Positions 1 to 9,686 of a stretch of DNA of 64,000 nucleotides are shown here, piece after piece (the first letter of the stretch is position 1; each line of letters opens with the position of its first letter). The stretch lies in contig NZ_QNQU01000003.1 of NCBI RefSeq assembly GCF_003315595.1, positions 335,663 to 399,662 of the forward strand, written 5' to 3'. Source of the stretch: Pedobacter miscanthi. GTDB lineage: Bacteria > Bacteroidota > Bacteroidia > Sphingobacteriales > Sphingobacteriaceae. The translations under genes and the position numbers were made by a program. Below the pieces are notes generated by a model that ran no database searches, had not been told where the DNA came from, and worked only from the letters and a program-made list of their open reading frames with translations.

Positions 1-1451
1 ATAGATGTTTTTTCCAGTTTTTGCTCTAACTGATTGATAAAGTGATTATCGATTGGCGAATCCAATACGAGCACATCGTAGTCTTTTTTATTGGCCGACT
101 GGATAAAAGCATCCTGTTTAGCAGCATCGTTGGTATATAGATAAACCACGGTGCCATTTTTATCGGTTTGTAACGGCGAAACTTTTTCCTTGTATTCAGG
201 TAAGGTGAAAAGTTCGTTTTTAGTGTTTCCAACCAACGCAAAATCTTTGGCTTTATCATAAAACTTCTCTTCGCTGATCATACCGTATTTTACAAATAAA
301 CCAATGTCTTTCCATTTGTCTTCGTATGCTTTACGGTCTTTAGCAAATAGTTCTGCTAATTTATCGGCAACCTTTTTGGTAATGTAGTTGTTGATCTTTT
401 TAACATTGCTGTCGGCCTGTAAGAAACTACGCGAAACGTTTAACGGAATATCCGGCGAATCGATTACACCGTGTAATAACATCAAAAACTCAGGTACAAT
501 GTCTTTAACCTCGTCGGTAATGAAAACCTGACGCGAGTAAAGCTTAATTTTGTTACGCTGCATTTCGAAGTCGTTTTTCAACTTAGGGAAATACAGTACA
601 CCGGTTAAATTGAACGGGTAATCAACATTCAGGTGGATCCAGAATAAAGGTTCTTCACTAAACGGATATAATTCGCGGTAAAAGCTTAAATAATCCTCAT
701 CTGACAAATCTGCAGGAGCTTTAGTCCAGATCGGGTTAGTGGTATTGATGATATTATCAACTTCAACATCATTATATTTTGCCTTACCTTCTTCATCAAC
801 ACCATCTTCAACAGATTCTGTTTTGGTACCGAATTTAATCGGAACAGGTAAGAATTTAGCATATTTATCAAGGATGCCCTGAAGTTTGCTTTCTTCTAAA
901 AACTCTTCCGAATCTTTGTTTACGTGAAGGATGATATCGGTACCGCGTGTAGTTCTGGTACCTTCGGTAATTTCGAATTCGGTGCTTCCATCGCAAACCC
1001 AACGTGCAGGTTCAGCGCCATCTTGGTATGATAAAGTCTGAATTTCAACTAAATCAGCCACCATAAAGGCCGAATAGAAACCCAAACCAAATTTACCGAT
1101 GATTTCGTTGGCATCTTTAGCATCTTTAAATTTCTCTACAAACTCGCTTGCGCCAGAAAATGCAACCTGGTTAATGTATTTTTTGATTTCTTCGGCAGTC
1201 ATACCCAAACCGTTATCGCTAATGGTAATGGTTTTTGCGTCTTTATCAACTGCCACCTGTACCAATGGGGTACCAACTTCGCCGTTAAACTGACCTAATG
1301 AACCTAGTCTTTTGATTTTTTGAACCGCATCTACTGCGTTAGAAACCAATTCACGAAGAAAAATTTCGTTATCAGAGTATAAAAACTTCTTAATTATCGG
1401 GAAGATGTTCTCGGTATGTATCGAGATATTTCCTTTTTCCTGTATGCTCAT
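1..1451 (-). CDS. htpG: Molecular chaperone HtpG (Hsp90 family), cut by the window edge
   Basis: ATP-dependent cytosolic chaperone. Reading the minus strand from ATG 1449-1451 gives MSIQEKGNISIHTENIF, then the GHKL ATPase elements: LRELVSNAVDA near residue 30, the ISDNGLGM nucleotide-binding motif near residue 80 and GKFGLGFYSAF near residue 120. The middle domain follows (RELYPFSEEPLFWIHLNVDYP; GVIDSPDIPLNVSRS). The frame is open to base 1, so about 483 codons are present. HtpG is usually about 625 residues, so the C-terminal dimerisation domain lies outside the window. The gene is preceded by a sigma-54-like promoter. Identification is secure; the truncation is only the window end. Confidence 0.96.
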   Translation of the reverse strand, partial: MSIQEKGNISIHTENIFPIIKKFLYSDNEIFLRELVSNAVDAVQKIKRLGSLGQFNGEVGTPLVQVAVDKDAKTITISDNGLGMTAEEIKKYINQVAFSGASEFVEKFKDAKDANEIIGKFGLGFYSAFMVADLVEIQTLSYQDGAEPARWVCDGSTEFEITEGTRTTRGTDIILHVNKDSEEFLEESKLQGILDKYAKFLPVPIKFGTKTESVEDGVDEEGKAKYNDVEVDNIINTTNPIWTKAPADLSDEDYLSFYRELYPFSEEPLFWIHLNVDYPFNLTGVLYFPKLKNDFEMQRNKIKLYSRQVFITDEVKDIVPEFLMLLHGVIDSPDIPLNVSRSFLQADSNVKKINNYITKKVADKLAELFAKDRKAYEDKWKDIGLFVKYGMISEEKFYDKAKDFALVGNTKNELFTLPEYKEKVSPLQTDKNGTVVYLYTNDAAKQDAFIQSANKKDYDVLVLDSPIDNHFINQLEQKLEKTS

Positions 1452-1486
1452 ACGTAAATAAATTGTTTAAAACTACATCACGCACA

Positions 1487-1526
1487 TCAAGCGCTGTTCC
1501 AAAAGAATTTATTTGACAAAATGACA
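1487..1526 (-). promoter_or_regulatory. Sigma-54-like promoter and TGTCA direct repeat upstream of htpG
   Basis: On the minus strand, 1502 down to 1487 reads TTGGAACAGCGCTTGA. This has GG and GA separated by 10 bases, close to the -24/-12 sigma-54 pattern GG-N10-GC. Just upstream (1526 to 1514) is TGTCA-TTT-TGTCA, a direct repeat placed where an activator or heat-shock regulator could bind. The match is seen in the sequence; sigma-54 use is inferred. The -12 element has GA instead of the usual GC. Confidence 0.45.
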
Positions 1527-1584
1527 GTACAATATAGGTGATATGGAAAATGGATGATGGATGAAAGGTTTTTCTCCGGGCTTC

Positions 1585-1605
1585 ATCCTGAACTTGTTTC
1601 AGGAT
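1585..1605. repeat. Intergenic palindrome (CCTGAA...TTCAGG family)
   Basis: ATCCTGAA and TTCAGGAT pair around a 5-base loop. Variants of the same palindrome occur near 20230, 41545, 58383 and 58420, always between genes. It is the only notable item in the htpG upstream gap apart from the promoter. Confidence 0.7.
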
Positions 1606-1662
1606 CCATTCTGCCCTGTGGTCTGTGTCTCCACAAACCACCAATAAAACTTCTCAATAAGC

Positions 1663-2403
1663 TTAACTTTCCTCCCCGTAAGCCAGTTCGATATCAATAA
1701 ACTGGATAATCAGTGAGCATACATTACCTGCAGCATCAAAACCATAATAAACAGGGTAGGTACCATCCCCAAAGCCACTTTGAAAAAACGGTATATGGTA
1801 ATCGGTTTCGGGGATTTTCCAGTTGATCCAGTCGCCGGCTTCGCGTTGATAAATTGGATTTTCGGCATAGTTGGCGGCAAAAAGAACTGCGAAATAATCA
1901 TCGTAAAGGTTTTTACCCGGATTTTCACTATGAAACTTATCCTGGAAAGCACAGAAATGTTTTAGTGTTTCACTATCCAGCACACAGCCAAGGCCTGCAT
2001 CTACATTGAACCCGAAAAATTCGCCCTCGTTAAAATCAACCAGATCTTCTGTGCCAATTAATGCTTCTTCGAACCTTACCGCATCATAAGCAGTAAACTG
2101 CACTTTTACCGCTGCATAACGTGCACAATCTTCATCATCGGGCACTACTACAGCAGCAGTAACCGGAAATTCGCCGGTAGGTACTTTTATGATATATGGC
2201 TCAGCATCTTTCCGGATATAAACCAATGGATCGCGAACCAGAATTTCTCCAGTTGGGATAGATACGCTGCCCAGTTCGAGATGATCGATCTCTTTGCCGG
2301 CTACCTCGGTTTCTTCAAAATAATCGTTAAGGTTGTTGGGGCAGGCTAATAAATTACGTTTTTCGTTCCAGGTTTTTAACCATGTTTCACTTGGTGCTAT
2401 CAT
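1663..2403 (-). CDS. DUF4241 domain-containing protein
   Basis: A 246-residue soluble protein with no signal peptide or membrane segment. The order of conserved blocks fits the DUF4241 family: an N-terminal LELGSVSIPTGEILVRDPLVY block, a central region of acidic strands, a Gly-rich DAGLGCVLDSET motif near residue 137, and a C-terminal FQSGFGDGTYPVYYGFDAAGNVCSL block resembling family members that end in G-x-YP-x-Y-x-G. The biochemical function of the family is not established. It is a single gene between htpG and a response regulator, both on the same strand but separated by terminator-like or long gaps. The ATG at 2401-2403 is the only start that keeps the first block. Confidence 0.8.
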   Translation of the reverse strand: MIAPSETWLKTWNEKRNLLACPNNLNDYFEETEVAGKEIDHLELGSVSIPTGEILVRDPLVYIRKDAEPYIIKVPTGEFPVTAAVVVPDDEDCARYAAVKVQFTAYDAVRFEEALIGTEDLVDFNEGEFFGFNVDAGLGCVLDSETLKHFCAFQDKFHSENPGKNLYDDYFAVLFAANYAENPIYQREAGDWINWKIPETDYHIPFFQSGFGDGTYPVYYGFDAAGNVCSLIIQFIDIELAYGEES

Positions 2404-2430
2404 ATTGGTTTTTAAAAGTAGATAAACTAT

Positions 2431-2470
2431 AAAAATAAAAAAGCCAGAGAGATTTAAGGTCTTTCTGGCT
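2431..2470 (-). terminator. Rho-independent terminator of the response-regulator gene
   Basis: On the minus strand AGCCAGA (2470-2464) pairs with TCTGGCT (2048-style arm at 2448-2442), followed by a run of T's to 2431. It lies 24 bases after the stop codon of the response regulator. The second arm is at 2442-2448. Confidence 0.8.
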
Positions 2471-2493
2471 GAATATTTTTGATCGGACTGAAA

Positions 2494-2886
2494 TTAATTC
2501 AAGTGAAAACTTGGTTTGTCCTCTTCAAGTGACAGGATTTTTGAAATCTTTTTTAGCAGCACATCCATCTGGAAAGGCTTCGAAAGGAAATCGTCCTGAC
2601 CATAATTCAATGTGGTAAAATCTTTTGGGTCGTATAAACCCGAGATCAGTAAAATCGGAATTTTAGAAGTGCTCTCGATCGATTTTAACTGCTCGCATAA
2701 CACGCGCCCATCGATATGGCCCAGGGAAATATCAAGTAATATAAGATCCGGGTTAAAACTTTCAATCCTGTTGAAAATTTCCTCACCATCACTAAGTGCC
2801 GAGACTTTAAAGCCTCCAATTTCCAATATCAATTGTATGGTTTCTAAAACCTCAATATCATCATCTACAACCAGTATTCTCTTCAT
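2494..2886 (-). CDS. Single-domain response regulator (receiver only)
   Basis: About 130 residues forming one CheY-like receiver domain and nothing else. Visible features are the acidic pocket VVDDD at residues 6-10, the phospho-acceptor Asp at residue 52 in LILLDISLG, the switch Ser in LLISG, and the conserved Lys in FLSKPF. With no output domain it probably acts through protein-protein contact, as CheY- or Spo0F-type regulators do. No histidine kinase is adjacent, so the partner is unknown. A longer reading starting at TTG 2898 exists, but ATG 2886 begins MKRILVVDD, which is the standard receiver N-terminus. Confidence 0.9.
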   Translation of the reverse strand: MKRILVVDDDIEVLETIQLILEIGGFKVSALSDGEEIFNRIESFNPDLILLDISLGHIDGRVLCEQLKSIESTSKIPILLISGLYDPKDFTTLNYGQDDFLSKPFQMDVLLKKISKILSLEEDKPSFHLN

Positions 2887-2993
2887 ATACGTCAGCAATT
2901 TATATGCTATAAAATTATAACAATAGTTATGTTGTTATGTTTACAATCTTAAGAATATTTTAACAATAAATTTATAACCGAAGCAAAATAGGT

Positions 2994-3857
2994 TTAACTG
3001 GCCTGTTGCACAATGCCTTCTTTTTGTAAAATGAAACTGAAAAGTTCCTCAATAGGTTTCTGGAGTATTTTTCCGGGCTCGATACCATTTTCCAATAATA
3101 CCGAAACCAGCGAATCCTGATAATAATAGGCGATTGAACCTACAAAATGGCATGGAACGTTTTTGTGTTTGGGATAATCTTTAATGTTGGTATCAACAAA
3201 TTCCTGAAAGCCGGTACGGAGGATATCCTGTATAAAAGGATGGTCTTTATGACTGGCCATAAAACGGCTGAATCCTGCAAGATAGATATTTGGGAAAGGT
3301 TTCTGGTAAACGTTGGTGATGATCTGTTCCTTTTCTGCCGGAAAAGCTTTTTTAAATTCTGCTGCTAAATTAGCAGGCATTTTGTTATATAAATAGCTTA
3401 AAAGTACCTTTTTTCCGAAGAAAGTTCCCGAACCTTCGTCGCCCAGTACATAACCCAGGCCATGATGGCCATCATGGATTTTTTTTCCATCAAAATAGCA
3501 GATGTTTGATCCGGTACCTAAGATGCAGTTCAGGCCTTCTGCATTGCCGCAGGTGGCATATACTGAACCTAAAAGATCATGATCTACAGAGATGAAAGCG
3601 TTTTCAAAAACCGCTGATAAGCCGTTCGAAACTACTTCATGTTTATCGGGCGAGGAGCAACCAGCGCCAAAGAAGTAAATTTCCCTAACATCACTGGCAT
3701 ATTGGATTAGGGATTCGTTTTTGGTAATCAGTTTAGTAATTTCCTGCTCACTCAAAAAATAAGGATTTATCCCTGGTGTGCTAAATTTAATGGTTTCGCC
3801 ATTGTGATAGCCCATCCAATCCGTTTTCGATGAGCCACTATCTGCAACAAGTATCAT
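2994..3857 (-). CDS. N-acetylglucosamine kinase-like protein (BadF/BadG/BcrA/BcrD ATPase family)
   Basis: 287-residue sugar-kinase-fold ATPase. The phosphate-1 loop is at the N-terminus (ILVADSGSSKTDW). The phosphate-2 region is LGTGSNICYFDGKK near residue 115, followed by GLGYVLGDEGSGTFFGKK, where family members keep Gly-Asp-Glu-Gly-Ser. The family includes GlcNAc kinase and MurNAc/GlcNAc kinases of cell-wall recycling, so phosphorylation of an amino sugar is the likely reaction; the exact substrate cannot be read from sequence. It stands alone, with terminator and promoter-like spacing on both sides. Confidence 0.85.
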   Translation of the reverse strand: MILVADSGSSKTDWMGYHNGETIKFSTPGINPYFLSEQEITKLITKNESLIQYASDVREIYFFGAGCSSPDKHEVVSNGLSAVFENAFISVDHDLLGSVYATCGNAEGLNCILGTGSNICYFDGKKIHDGHHGLGYVLGDEGSGTFFGKKVLLSYLYNKMPANLAAEFKKAFPAEKEQIITNVYQKPFPNIYLAGFSRFMASHKDHPFIQDILRTGFQEFVDTNIKDYPKHKNVPCHFVGSIAYYYQDSLVSVLLENGIEPGKILQKPIEELFSFILQKEGIVQQAS

Positions 3858-4163
3858 GGATTAAATATAAAAATTAATTACAGAATTTTATACTTGAAAT
3901 AATTTCGTTACCAATATTAAATCGTTTTAGTGTTGAATTGGAGAAAGATTACACTGGATAAATTTAGCCTAAACGTTTTACCACAGAGGCACGAAGGCAC
4001 AAAACGGATTTTTATGTGTGATGTTAAATAGTAATCTGTTAACAGTAGGCAGTTACTCAAAGATTTTACACCCATGCTACCCAATGAACGAATCGCTAAT
4101 GAACCAATAAACCAGTTCCTGACGATTAACCGGTTTAAACAATTAACCAGTTAACCCAATAAA
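3858..4163. other. Intergenic region with TTAACC-type repeat
   Basis: 306 bases without a credible gene. Bases 4096-4160 hold a run of TTAACC/TTTAAAC words (GATTAACCGGTTTAAACAAT and neighbours), the same family that recurs at 32918-33064 and 59972-60199. A CACAGAGGCACGAAGGCACA stretch near 3982 is another sequence type common between genes in these genomes. No RNA gene or terminator was recognised. Confidence 0.6.
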
Positions 4164-5474
4164 CTATTTCCCCAAATCTATATTCCCACTAATTGCTTTT
4201 AAGTTGGTTTCAGCTATTTTGGCCTGGTATTGCATTTCGATAAAACGGTTCTGCGCATCAATGGCATTGCGTTGTGCCTCCCTCAATTCTAGGGGGGCGA
4301 TACTGCCTAAACGGTATTTCGCTAAAGTGATATCGAGATTTTCTTTCGCAATATCTACGTTCCGCTGTTCTAATTTGATCAGATCAAGGTAAGTGCTATA
4401 GTTTTGATAAGCAGTAAGCAATTGCGAGTTGACATCGAGTTTGGTTTTATTTAAGGTGAGGGCCGAATTATCGATTTCAATTTTTGCATTACGCTCGTTT
4501 TGCCTTTGTAGAAAGCCATTGAATAGGTTGATACTGGCGGTTACACCATAAGTAAACCCGTTGGCCGCAAATTTCTGGTTAAAACCTGTAGGGCTGGTGC
4601 TATTTGCCCTGCTATAGCCCGAATTTAAGCTGATTGCCGGATACCTTGCACCACGGATAGATTTTAAATTTAAGGCTGCAATACGTTGGTTAATAAAAGC
4701 ATTTTGTACGTTCGGGTTCTGTTGTTCGGCTAATTCGGCCATTTTGCTAAATAAGATTCCTTTATCTACATCAATATTGCTATCAACCGTAAATGTTGTA
4801 CCAATATCCCTCACCATCAACTGGTTTAAACGAACTTTGGCCACCTGCAATGTGTTTTTGGTTTGCAAATAACTCGAGGTATCTGCATTATAATCAACCT
4901 GCGCAGTAAGTACATCCAGTTTCGAACCCCGGCCAAGCTGTAATTTGGTTTTGGCAATATTGGTACGCAAAACAGAAACATCCATGGCACTATCAGCCGC
5001 GATTAGCAGTTGTTGCTGCCTCACCACATCATAATAAGCCGTAATTACATCGGCAACAGTAGTTAAAATGGTTAAACGAGAGTTAAGCTCGCCCTGTTTT
5101 TGCAGTTCTTTTAAACGATCGTAATTGGCGAACATGCTAAAACCGTCAAAAATGGTCCAGTTTAAATCAGCACCATAGCTGTTGTTGGTGCTTTTTGCGC
5201 CGGTAATCACCCTATCCGGCCCTGTTGCAGGGGTTTGCCTGGTATTCTGGATACTTCCGCCATTGGTATAATTTCCGGTTAAATTGGGCAACATTCCTGC
5301 GTTACCGATATTTGCATTGTTTTTTGCAATATCGATCTGATTTTTGCTGATCTTAATATCGTAGTTATTCTGTAAGGCTATGGTAATGGCCTCTTGTAAG
5401 CTTAATTTCTCTTGCGCAAAGCCCGAAAGCGACAGGCTTACCAACAGGATCAATATTTTAAATTTCTTGCTCAT
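4164..5474 (-). CDS. TolC family outer-membrane efflux protein
   Basis: About 437 residues; last gene of the efflux operon. A signal peptide (MSKKFKILILLVSLSLSGFAQ) precedes the outer-membrane efflux protein fold. Two homologous halves are visible, each beginning with a KLSLQEAITIALQNNYDIKI-like or NLFNG-containing segment and long Gln/Asn/Ala-rich helices. It should form the trimeric channel through the outer membrane for the pump encoded just upstream. A start at 5507 is possible but would overlap the pump gene. The ATG at 5474 leaves one base after the pump's stop and begins directly with the signal peptide. Confidence 0.93.
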   Translation of the reverse strand: MSKKFKILILLVSLSLSGFAQEKLSLQEAITIALQNNYDIKISKNQIDIAKNNANIGNAGMLPNLTGNYTNGGSIQNTRQTPATGPDRVITGAKSTNNSYGADLNWTIFDGFSMFANYDRLKELQKQGELNSRLTILTTVADVITAYYDVVRQQQLLIAADSAMDVSVLRTNIAKTKLQLGRGSKLDVLTAQVDYNADTSSYLQTKNTLQVAKVRLNQLMVRDIGTTFTVDSNIDVDKGILFSKMAELAEQQNPNVQNAFINQRIAALNLKSIRGARYPAISLNSGYSRANSTSPTGFNQKFAANGFTYGVTASINLFNGFLQRQNERNAKIEIDNSALTLNKTKLDVNSQLLTAYQNYSTYLDLIKLEQRNVDIAKENLDITLAKYRLGSIAPLELREAQRNAIDAQNRFIEMQYQAKIAETNLKAISGNIDLGK

Positions 5475-5475
5475 C

Positions 5476-8400
5476 TTATTCTTCTGTGTGTAAAGCTTCC
5501 TGTTCAAAACGATGGGCTTCTTTTAATTCTTTATTCGGTTTGTATGGTTTTGCCCAATATGAGTAAATGGCCGGGATTACAAATAAGGTTAAAACCAACG
5601 AGAATAATGTTCCGCCAACAATTACGGTTCCCATACTCATTCTGCTTTTTGCAGCGGCACCTAAGGCCAGGGCGATAGGTAGGGCTCCAATGGCAATGGC
5701 CAAACTGGTCATTAAAATTGGACGCAAACGCGAAACAGCAGCTTCGCGGATGGCTTCAGGAATAGCGATGCCTTTTTCTTTCAGCTGGTTGGCAAATTCA
5801 ACAATCAGGATACCGTTTTTGGTAACTAAGCCAATGAGCATGATAGTTCCGATCTGGCTGAAAATATTCCAGCTCTGACCACATAACCACAGTGACAGAA
5901 AGGCCCCGGCAACAGCCATTGGTACTGTTAAAATAATAATAATCGGATCTTTAAAACTCTCAAACTGTGCCGAAAGGATTAAATAAACGAGCAGGAGGGC
6001 TAAACCAAAGGCAAAAAAGGTGTTTGACGAACTTTCTTTAAAATCCCTTGATTCTCCGCTTAAATCGGTAGAAAAGGTTTCGTCCAGCACTTTTTTAGAA
6101 ATGGCATCCATCGCATCTATACCTTCGCCGATACTTTTCCCGGGGGCTAAACCGGCAGAAACCGTGGCTGCGATAAAACGGTTGTTCCTGTATAACTGTG
6201 GCGGACTGCTTTCTTCTTTTGCAGTAACCACGTTATCCAATTGGATCAGTTCGCCTTTATCGTTACGTACATAAACTGAGCTTAAATCCAACGGATCTTT
6301 CCTGTCGCCACGATCGAACTGACCAATTACCTGGTACTGTTTTCCATTCATAAAGAAATAGGAGAACCTTTGTCCGCTTAGGCCCAGATTTAGGGTTTGG
6401 GCTATCGCTGAAATGGAAACACCAAGATTTTTTGCCTTATCGCGGTCGATGGTCAGGTTAATTTCGGGTTTGTTAAATTTTAGGTTCACATCCGAAACGG
6501 TAAAAGTTGGATCTTTTGATACAGCATCCATAAACAAAGGAATTTTCTCCCTGAGCTTTTCGAAATTCTGTGCCTGGATGATATAACTGATGGGCAAACC
6601 TCCACGGCGCCCCACCGAAATGGTAGGCTGCTGGTTAACGATGGTTTTACCTTCGGTATATTTTTTGGTTACCCGGGTAAGCATATCGGCAATATCCTTT
6701 TGCGAACGTTCGCGTTCTTCGGGATCAATTAAACCCATCCTTACAAAACCTGAGTTTACAGAACCAGAACCACCAAAACCTGGTGAAGTAATGGTAATAT
6801 TTACATTTTTTTCAGGAACCGAATCGATTACCAATTGGTTCAGTTTCATGATAAACTGATCGGTATAGGTAAAAGATGCACCTTCTGGCGTTGTTACGTT
6901 GATGTTTATCGCACTTCTGTCATCATAAGGGGCTGTTTCTTTTGGTAATATTTTCCAGAAGAGAAAGATTAAGCCCATACATACCAGAATAATGGGAATG
7001 GAAAGCCATCTTTTATCTAAAAACTTATTCAGGTTCGATTCGTATGCATCGTTTAGCTTCACAAAGTAAGGCTCCGTCCAGTTGTAAAATCTCGAAGGTT
7101 TATGTCCGCCTTTTTTCATTAAATAGGCATTCAACATTGGCGTTAAAGTTAACGATACAAAGGCCGATACCAGTACGGCAGCGCCTATTACTACCCCAAA
7201 CTCCCTAAACAAGCGGCCCACAAAGCCCTGTAAGAAAATTACCGGTAAAAATACCGCAGCAAGGGTAATGGAAATGGAAATTACCGCAAAAAAGATTTCG
7301 TTCGATCCTTTAATGGCGGCCTCAAATGGTGACATGCCTTCCTCCACCTTTTTAAAGATGTTTTCGGTTACCACAATACCATCATCCACCACCAAACCGG
7401 TAGCCAGTACAATGGCCAGTAAACTCAATACGTTTATCGAGAAACCAAAGGCGTACATGATAAAAAAAGTAAAAATCAGCGATACCGGAATATCAATCAG
7501 CGGCCTGAATGCGATGGCCCAATCCCTAAAGAAAAGGTAAATGATCAGGATTACCAATACCAATGATAAACCGATGGTTTCGGCTACTTCTGTTACCGAA
7601 CGTTTGATAAAAAGGGTATTATCTAAAGCAACCTTTAACTTAATATCCTGCGGAATATCGGCTTTTAGCTTATCGAAACGTTTGTAAAATTCTTTACTGA
7701 TATCGAGGTAATTGGCCCCCGGCTGTGGAATAATGGCAATAGCCACCATTGGTTTGCCTGATTCGCGTAAAATGGTTTCTTCGTTCTCAGGCCCTAGTAC
7801 TGCGTAGCCAACATCTTTTAATTTAACTACCTGGTTGCTGTCTGACTTCAGGATCAGGTTATTAAACTGGTTTTCATCGGTTAGTTTTCCCAAGGTTTTT
7901 ACTGTTAACTCTGTGGTTGCCCCGGTAATTTTTCCTGATGGAAGCTCAACGTTTTCGTTATCCAGTGCGGTAACAATATCCTGCGAGGTTAATCCATAAG
8001 CACTTAATTTATTCGGATCCATCCAGATACGCATGGCATATTTCCTTTGCCCCTGGATTTGTACACTACTTACACCGGGAATGGTCTGGATACGGTCGGC
8101 AATTACGTTTTCGGCGTAATCACTTAAAGCCAAAGTATTGCGTTTATCACTCTGGATCGTCATGGATAAAATCGGATCCGAGTTGGCATCGGCCTTACTT
8201 ACTACCGGTAAACCGTCGATATCTTTTGGCAGTGTACGGGCGGCCTGCGATACCTTATCGCGTACATCGTTCGCTGCTTCTTCAATATTTTTATCGAGGT
8301 TAAACTCGATGGTGATGTTACTGGTACCCTGGTTACTCGATGAAGAAATATTCCTGATCCCATCAATGGCATTGATCGATTTCTCTAAAGGTTCGGTAAT

Positions 8401-8586
8401 CTGCGATTCGATAATATCCGAATTTGCTCCCGGATAAGATGTTCTTACCGAAACCACCGTTGGATCAATAGAAGGGTACTCGCGCACCCCCAGAAACGTA
8501 TAGCCGATTATCCCGAAAAGGACAATCAATAAGTTCATCACTATGGCCAGAACCGGCCTTTTTATACTCGTGGTTGAGATACTCAT
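5476..8586 (-). CDS. RND efflux pump inner-membrane subunit (AcrB/HAE1-like)
   Basis: 1036 residues, the normal size for an HAE1-type multidrug pump. The N-terminus (SISTTSIKRPVLAIVMNLLIVLFG) is TM1. Two large periplasmic loops and two blocks of membrane helices follow the AcrB pattern. The proton-relay pair is in TM4 (GLVVDDGIVVTENI), and the C-terminal SRLRPILMTSLA motif is present. It works with the adaptor (8589-9686) and the TolC protein (4164-5474) to export hydrophobic compounds using the proton gradient. Gaps to the partners are 2 bases and 1 base, indicating co-transcription and probably coupled translation. Substrates cannot be predicted. Confidence 0.96.
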   Translation of the reverse strand: MSISTTSIKRPVLAIVMNLLIVLFGIIGYTFLGVREYPSIDPTVVSVRTSYPGANSDIIESQITEPLEKSINAIDGIRNISSSSNQGTSNITIEFNLDKNIEEAANDVRDKVSQAARTLPKDIDGLPVVSKADANSDPILSMTIQSDKRNTLALSDYAENVIADRIQTIPGVSSVQIQGQRKYAMRIWMDPNKLSAYGLTSQDIVTALDNENVELPSGKITGATTELTVKTLGKLTDENQFNNLILKSDSNQVVKLKDVGYAVLGPENEETILRESGKPMVAIAIIPQPGANYLDISKEFYKRFDKLKADIPQDIKLKVALDNTLFIKRSVTEVAETIGLSLVLVILIIYLFFRDWAIAFRPLIDIPVSLIFTFFIMYAFGFSINVLSLLAIVLATGLVVDDGIVVTENIFKKVEEGMSPFEAAIKGSNEIFFAVISISITLAAVFLPVIFLQGFVGRLFREFGVVIGAAVLVSAFVSLTLTPMLNAYLMKKGGHKPSRFYNWTEPYFVKLNDAYESNLNKFLDKRWLSIPIILVCMGLIFLFWKILPKETAPYDDRSAININVTTPEGASFTYTDQFIMKLNQLVIDSVPEKNVNITITSPGFGGSGSVNSGFVRMGLIDPEERERSQKDIADMLTRVTKKYTEGKTIVNQQPTISVGRRGGLPISYIIQAQNFEKLREKIPLFMDAVSKDPTFTVSDVNLKFNKPEINLTIDRDKAKNLGVSISAIAQTLNLGLSGQRFSYFFMNGKQYQVIGQFDRGDRKDPLDLSSVYVRNDKGELIQLDNVVTAKEESSPPQLYRNNRFIAATVSAGLAPGKSIGEGIDAMDAISKKVLDETFSTDLSGESRDFKESSSNTFFAFGLALLLVYLILSAQFESFKDPIIIILTVPMAVAGAFLSLWLCGQSWNIFSQIGTIMLIGLVTKNGILIVEFANQLKEKGIAIPEAIREAAVSRLRPILMTSLAIAIGALPIALALGAAAKSRMSMGTVIVGGTLFSLVLTLFVIPAIYSYWAKPYKPNKELKEAHRFEQEALHTEE

Positions 8587-8588
8587 AA

Positions 8589-9686
8589 TTATTCTTTAAC
8601 CAAATGAACTTTTACAGGAGCATCTTTCTTCAAAGCCATCGATCCGGTTGTTAAAACCGTGTCGCCAACTTTTAACCCTGAAGTAATTACAATGTTTTCG
8701 TCGGTACGGGTTCCTGCTTCAACTTTAACTTCCTGCGCTTTTCCGTCTTTCTGGATGTATACGATTTTACCTTTTAAAACCGGAACAACCGCTTCGTTGG
8801 GGATAAGGATCGCATTTTGAAGGGTTTTTAAAGCCAGTTTAATTTTGGCAAACGAACCAGGTAACAATGCATTATCGGCATTTGGAGCCAAAGCCCTGAT
8901 TTGTAAGGTACGTGTTGTGGCATTGATGCCGGGCTCTATGGCATACACCTTTCCTTTATTCTGTTTTGAAGAACCATCGGTAGTAAAGGAAATCTCGGAA
9001 TTCATTTTAATTTGTCCGGCATATTTCTCCGGAACAGAAAAAGTAATTTTAACCGGATTGGTACTTACCAGATTAGCGATAACCGTGGCCGGCGTTAAAT
9101 AAGTTCCTGCCGAAATGCTGCGTAAACCTACACGTCCGCTAAAAGGAGCGCGTATAGTGGTTTTGGCCAGCTGTGCCCTGATTAATTGAGCCTGTGCCTG
9201 CAACGATCTTAAATCGGCTAACGAAGTATCGTATTCTTCCTGACTGATAGCGCCTTTAGCCAAAAGTTGTTTTGCGCGGTTTTCGTTTGTAGCCGAAAGT
9301 TTTTGTTTCGTTAATGCGTCCTGCAATTGTGCCTGGATATCCCTGTCGTTTACTTTTACCAGTACACTTCCTTTGCTTACATTTGTTCCTTCCTGGAAAA
9401 AAATACCTGTTACCAAACCCGATACTTCACTTTTAAGTACAACAGATTCGTTGGCATCAATGGCACCGGTAACTTCGAGGTCGTTATCAAACGATGTTGT
9501 TTTTACCACAATACCATCAACAACCAGTGGTGCCGATTTACCATCTTTACCTCCTGATTTTCCTTTTCCTGCCCCTGCAGATGCCCCGCCTTTACCCTCG
9601 AGTTTTTTGTTAGCATTAATTCTGTAATAGACTAAATAAGCCAGGCCTATGGCTAAAACAGCATAGATAATATACCTTTTCTTCAT
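8589..9686 (-). CDS. RND efflux periplasmic adaptor subunit (membrane fusion protein)
   Basis: 365 residues, first gene of the operon. An N-terminal membrane anchor (RYIIYAVLAIGLAYLVYY) is followed by a Gly/Lys-rich linker. Next comes the lipoyl-like half LKSEVSGLVTGIFFQEGTNV, an alpha-hairpin (about residues 110-165), the returning lipoyl half TTIRAPFSGRVGLRSISAG, and beta-barrel and membrane-proximal domains. It bridges the pump and TolC across the periplasm. The short charged linker at residues 31-52, made almost entirely of G, K, S and A, is unusual but is probably only a flexible spacer. Confidence 0.94.
   Translation of the reverse strand: MKKRYIIYAVLAIGLAYLVYYRINANKKLEGKGGASAGAGKGKSGGKDGKSAPLVVDGIVVKTTSFDNDLEVTGAIDANESVVLKSEVSGLVTGIFFQEGTNVSKGSVLVKVNDRDIQAQLQDALTKQKLSATNENRAKQLLAKGAISQEEYDTSLADLRSLQAQAQLIRAQLAKTTIRAPFSGRVGLRSISAGTYLTPATVIANLVSTNPVKITFSVPEKYAGQIKMNSEISFTTDGSSKQNKGKVYAIEPGINATTRTLQIRALAPNADNALLPGSFAKIKLALKTLQNAILIPNEAVVPVLKGKIVYIQKDGKAQEVKVEAGTRTDENIVITSGLKVGDTVLTTGSMALKKDAPVKVHLVKE

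Noticed and set aside
1390..1644. 84-codon minus-strand ORF overlapping the htpG start
   Set aside because: It runs out of frame through the htpG start and an intergenic palindrome and has no family resemblance.
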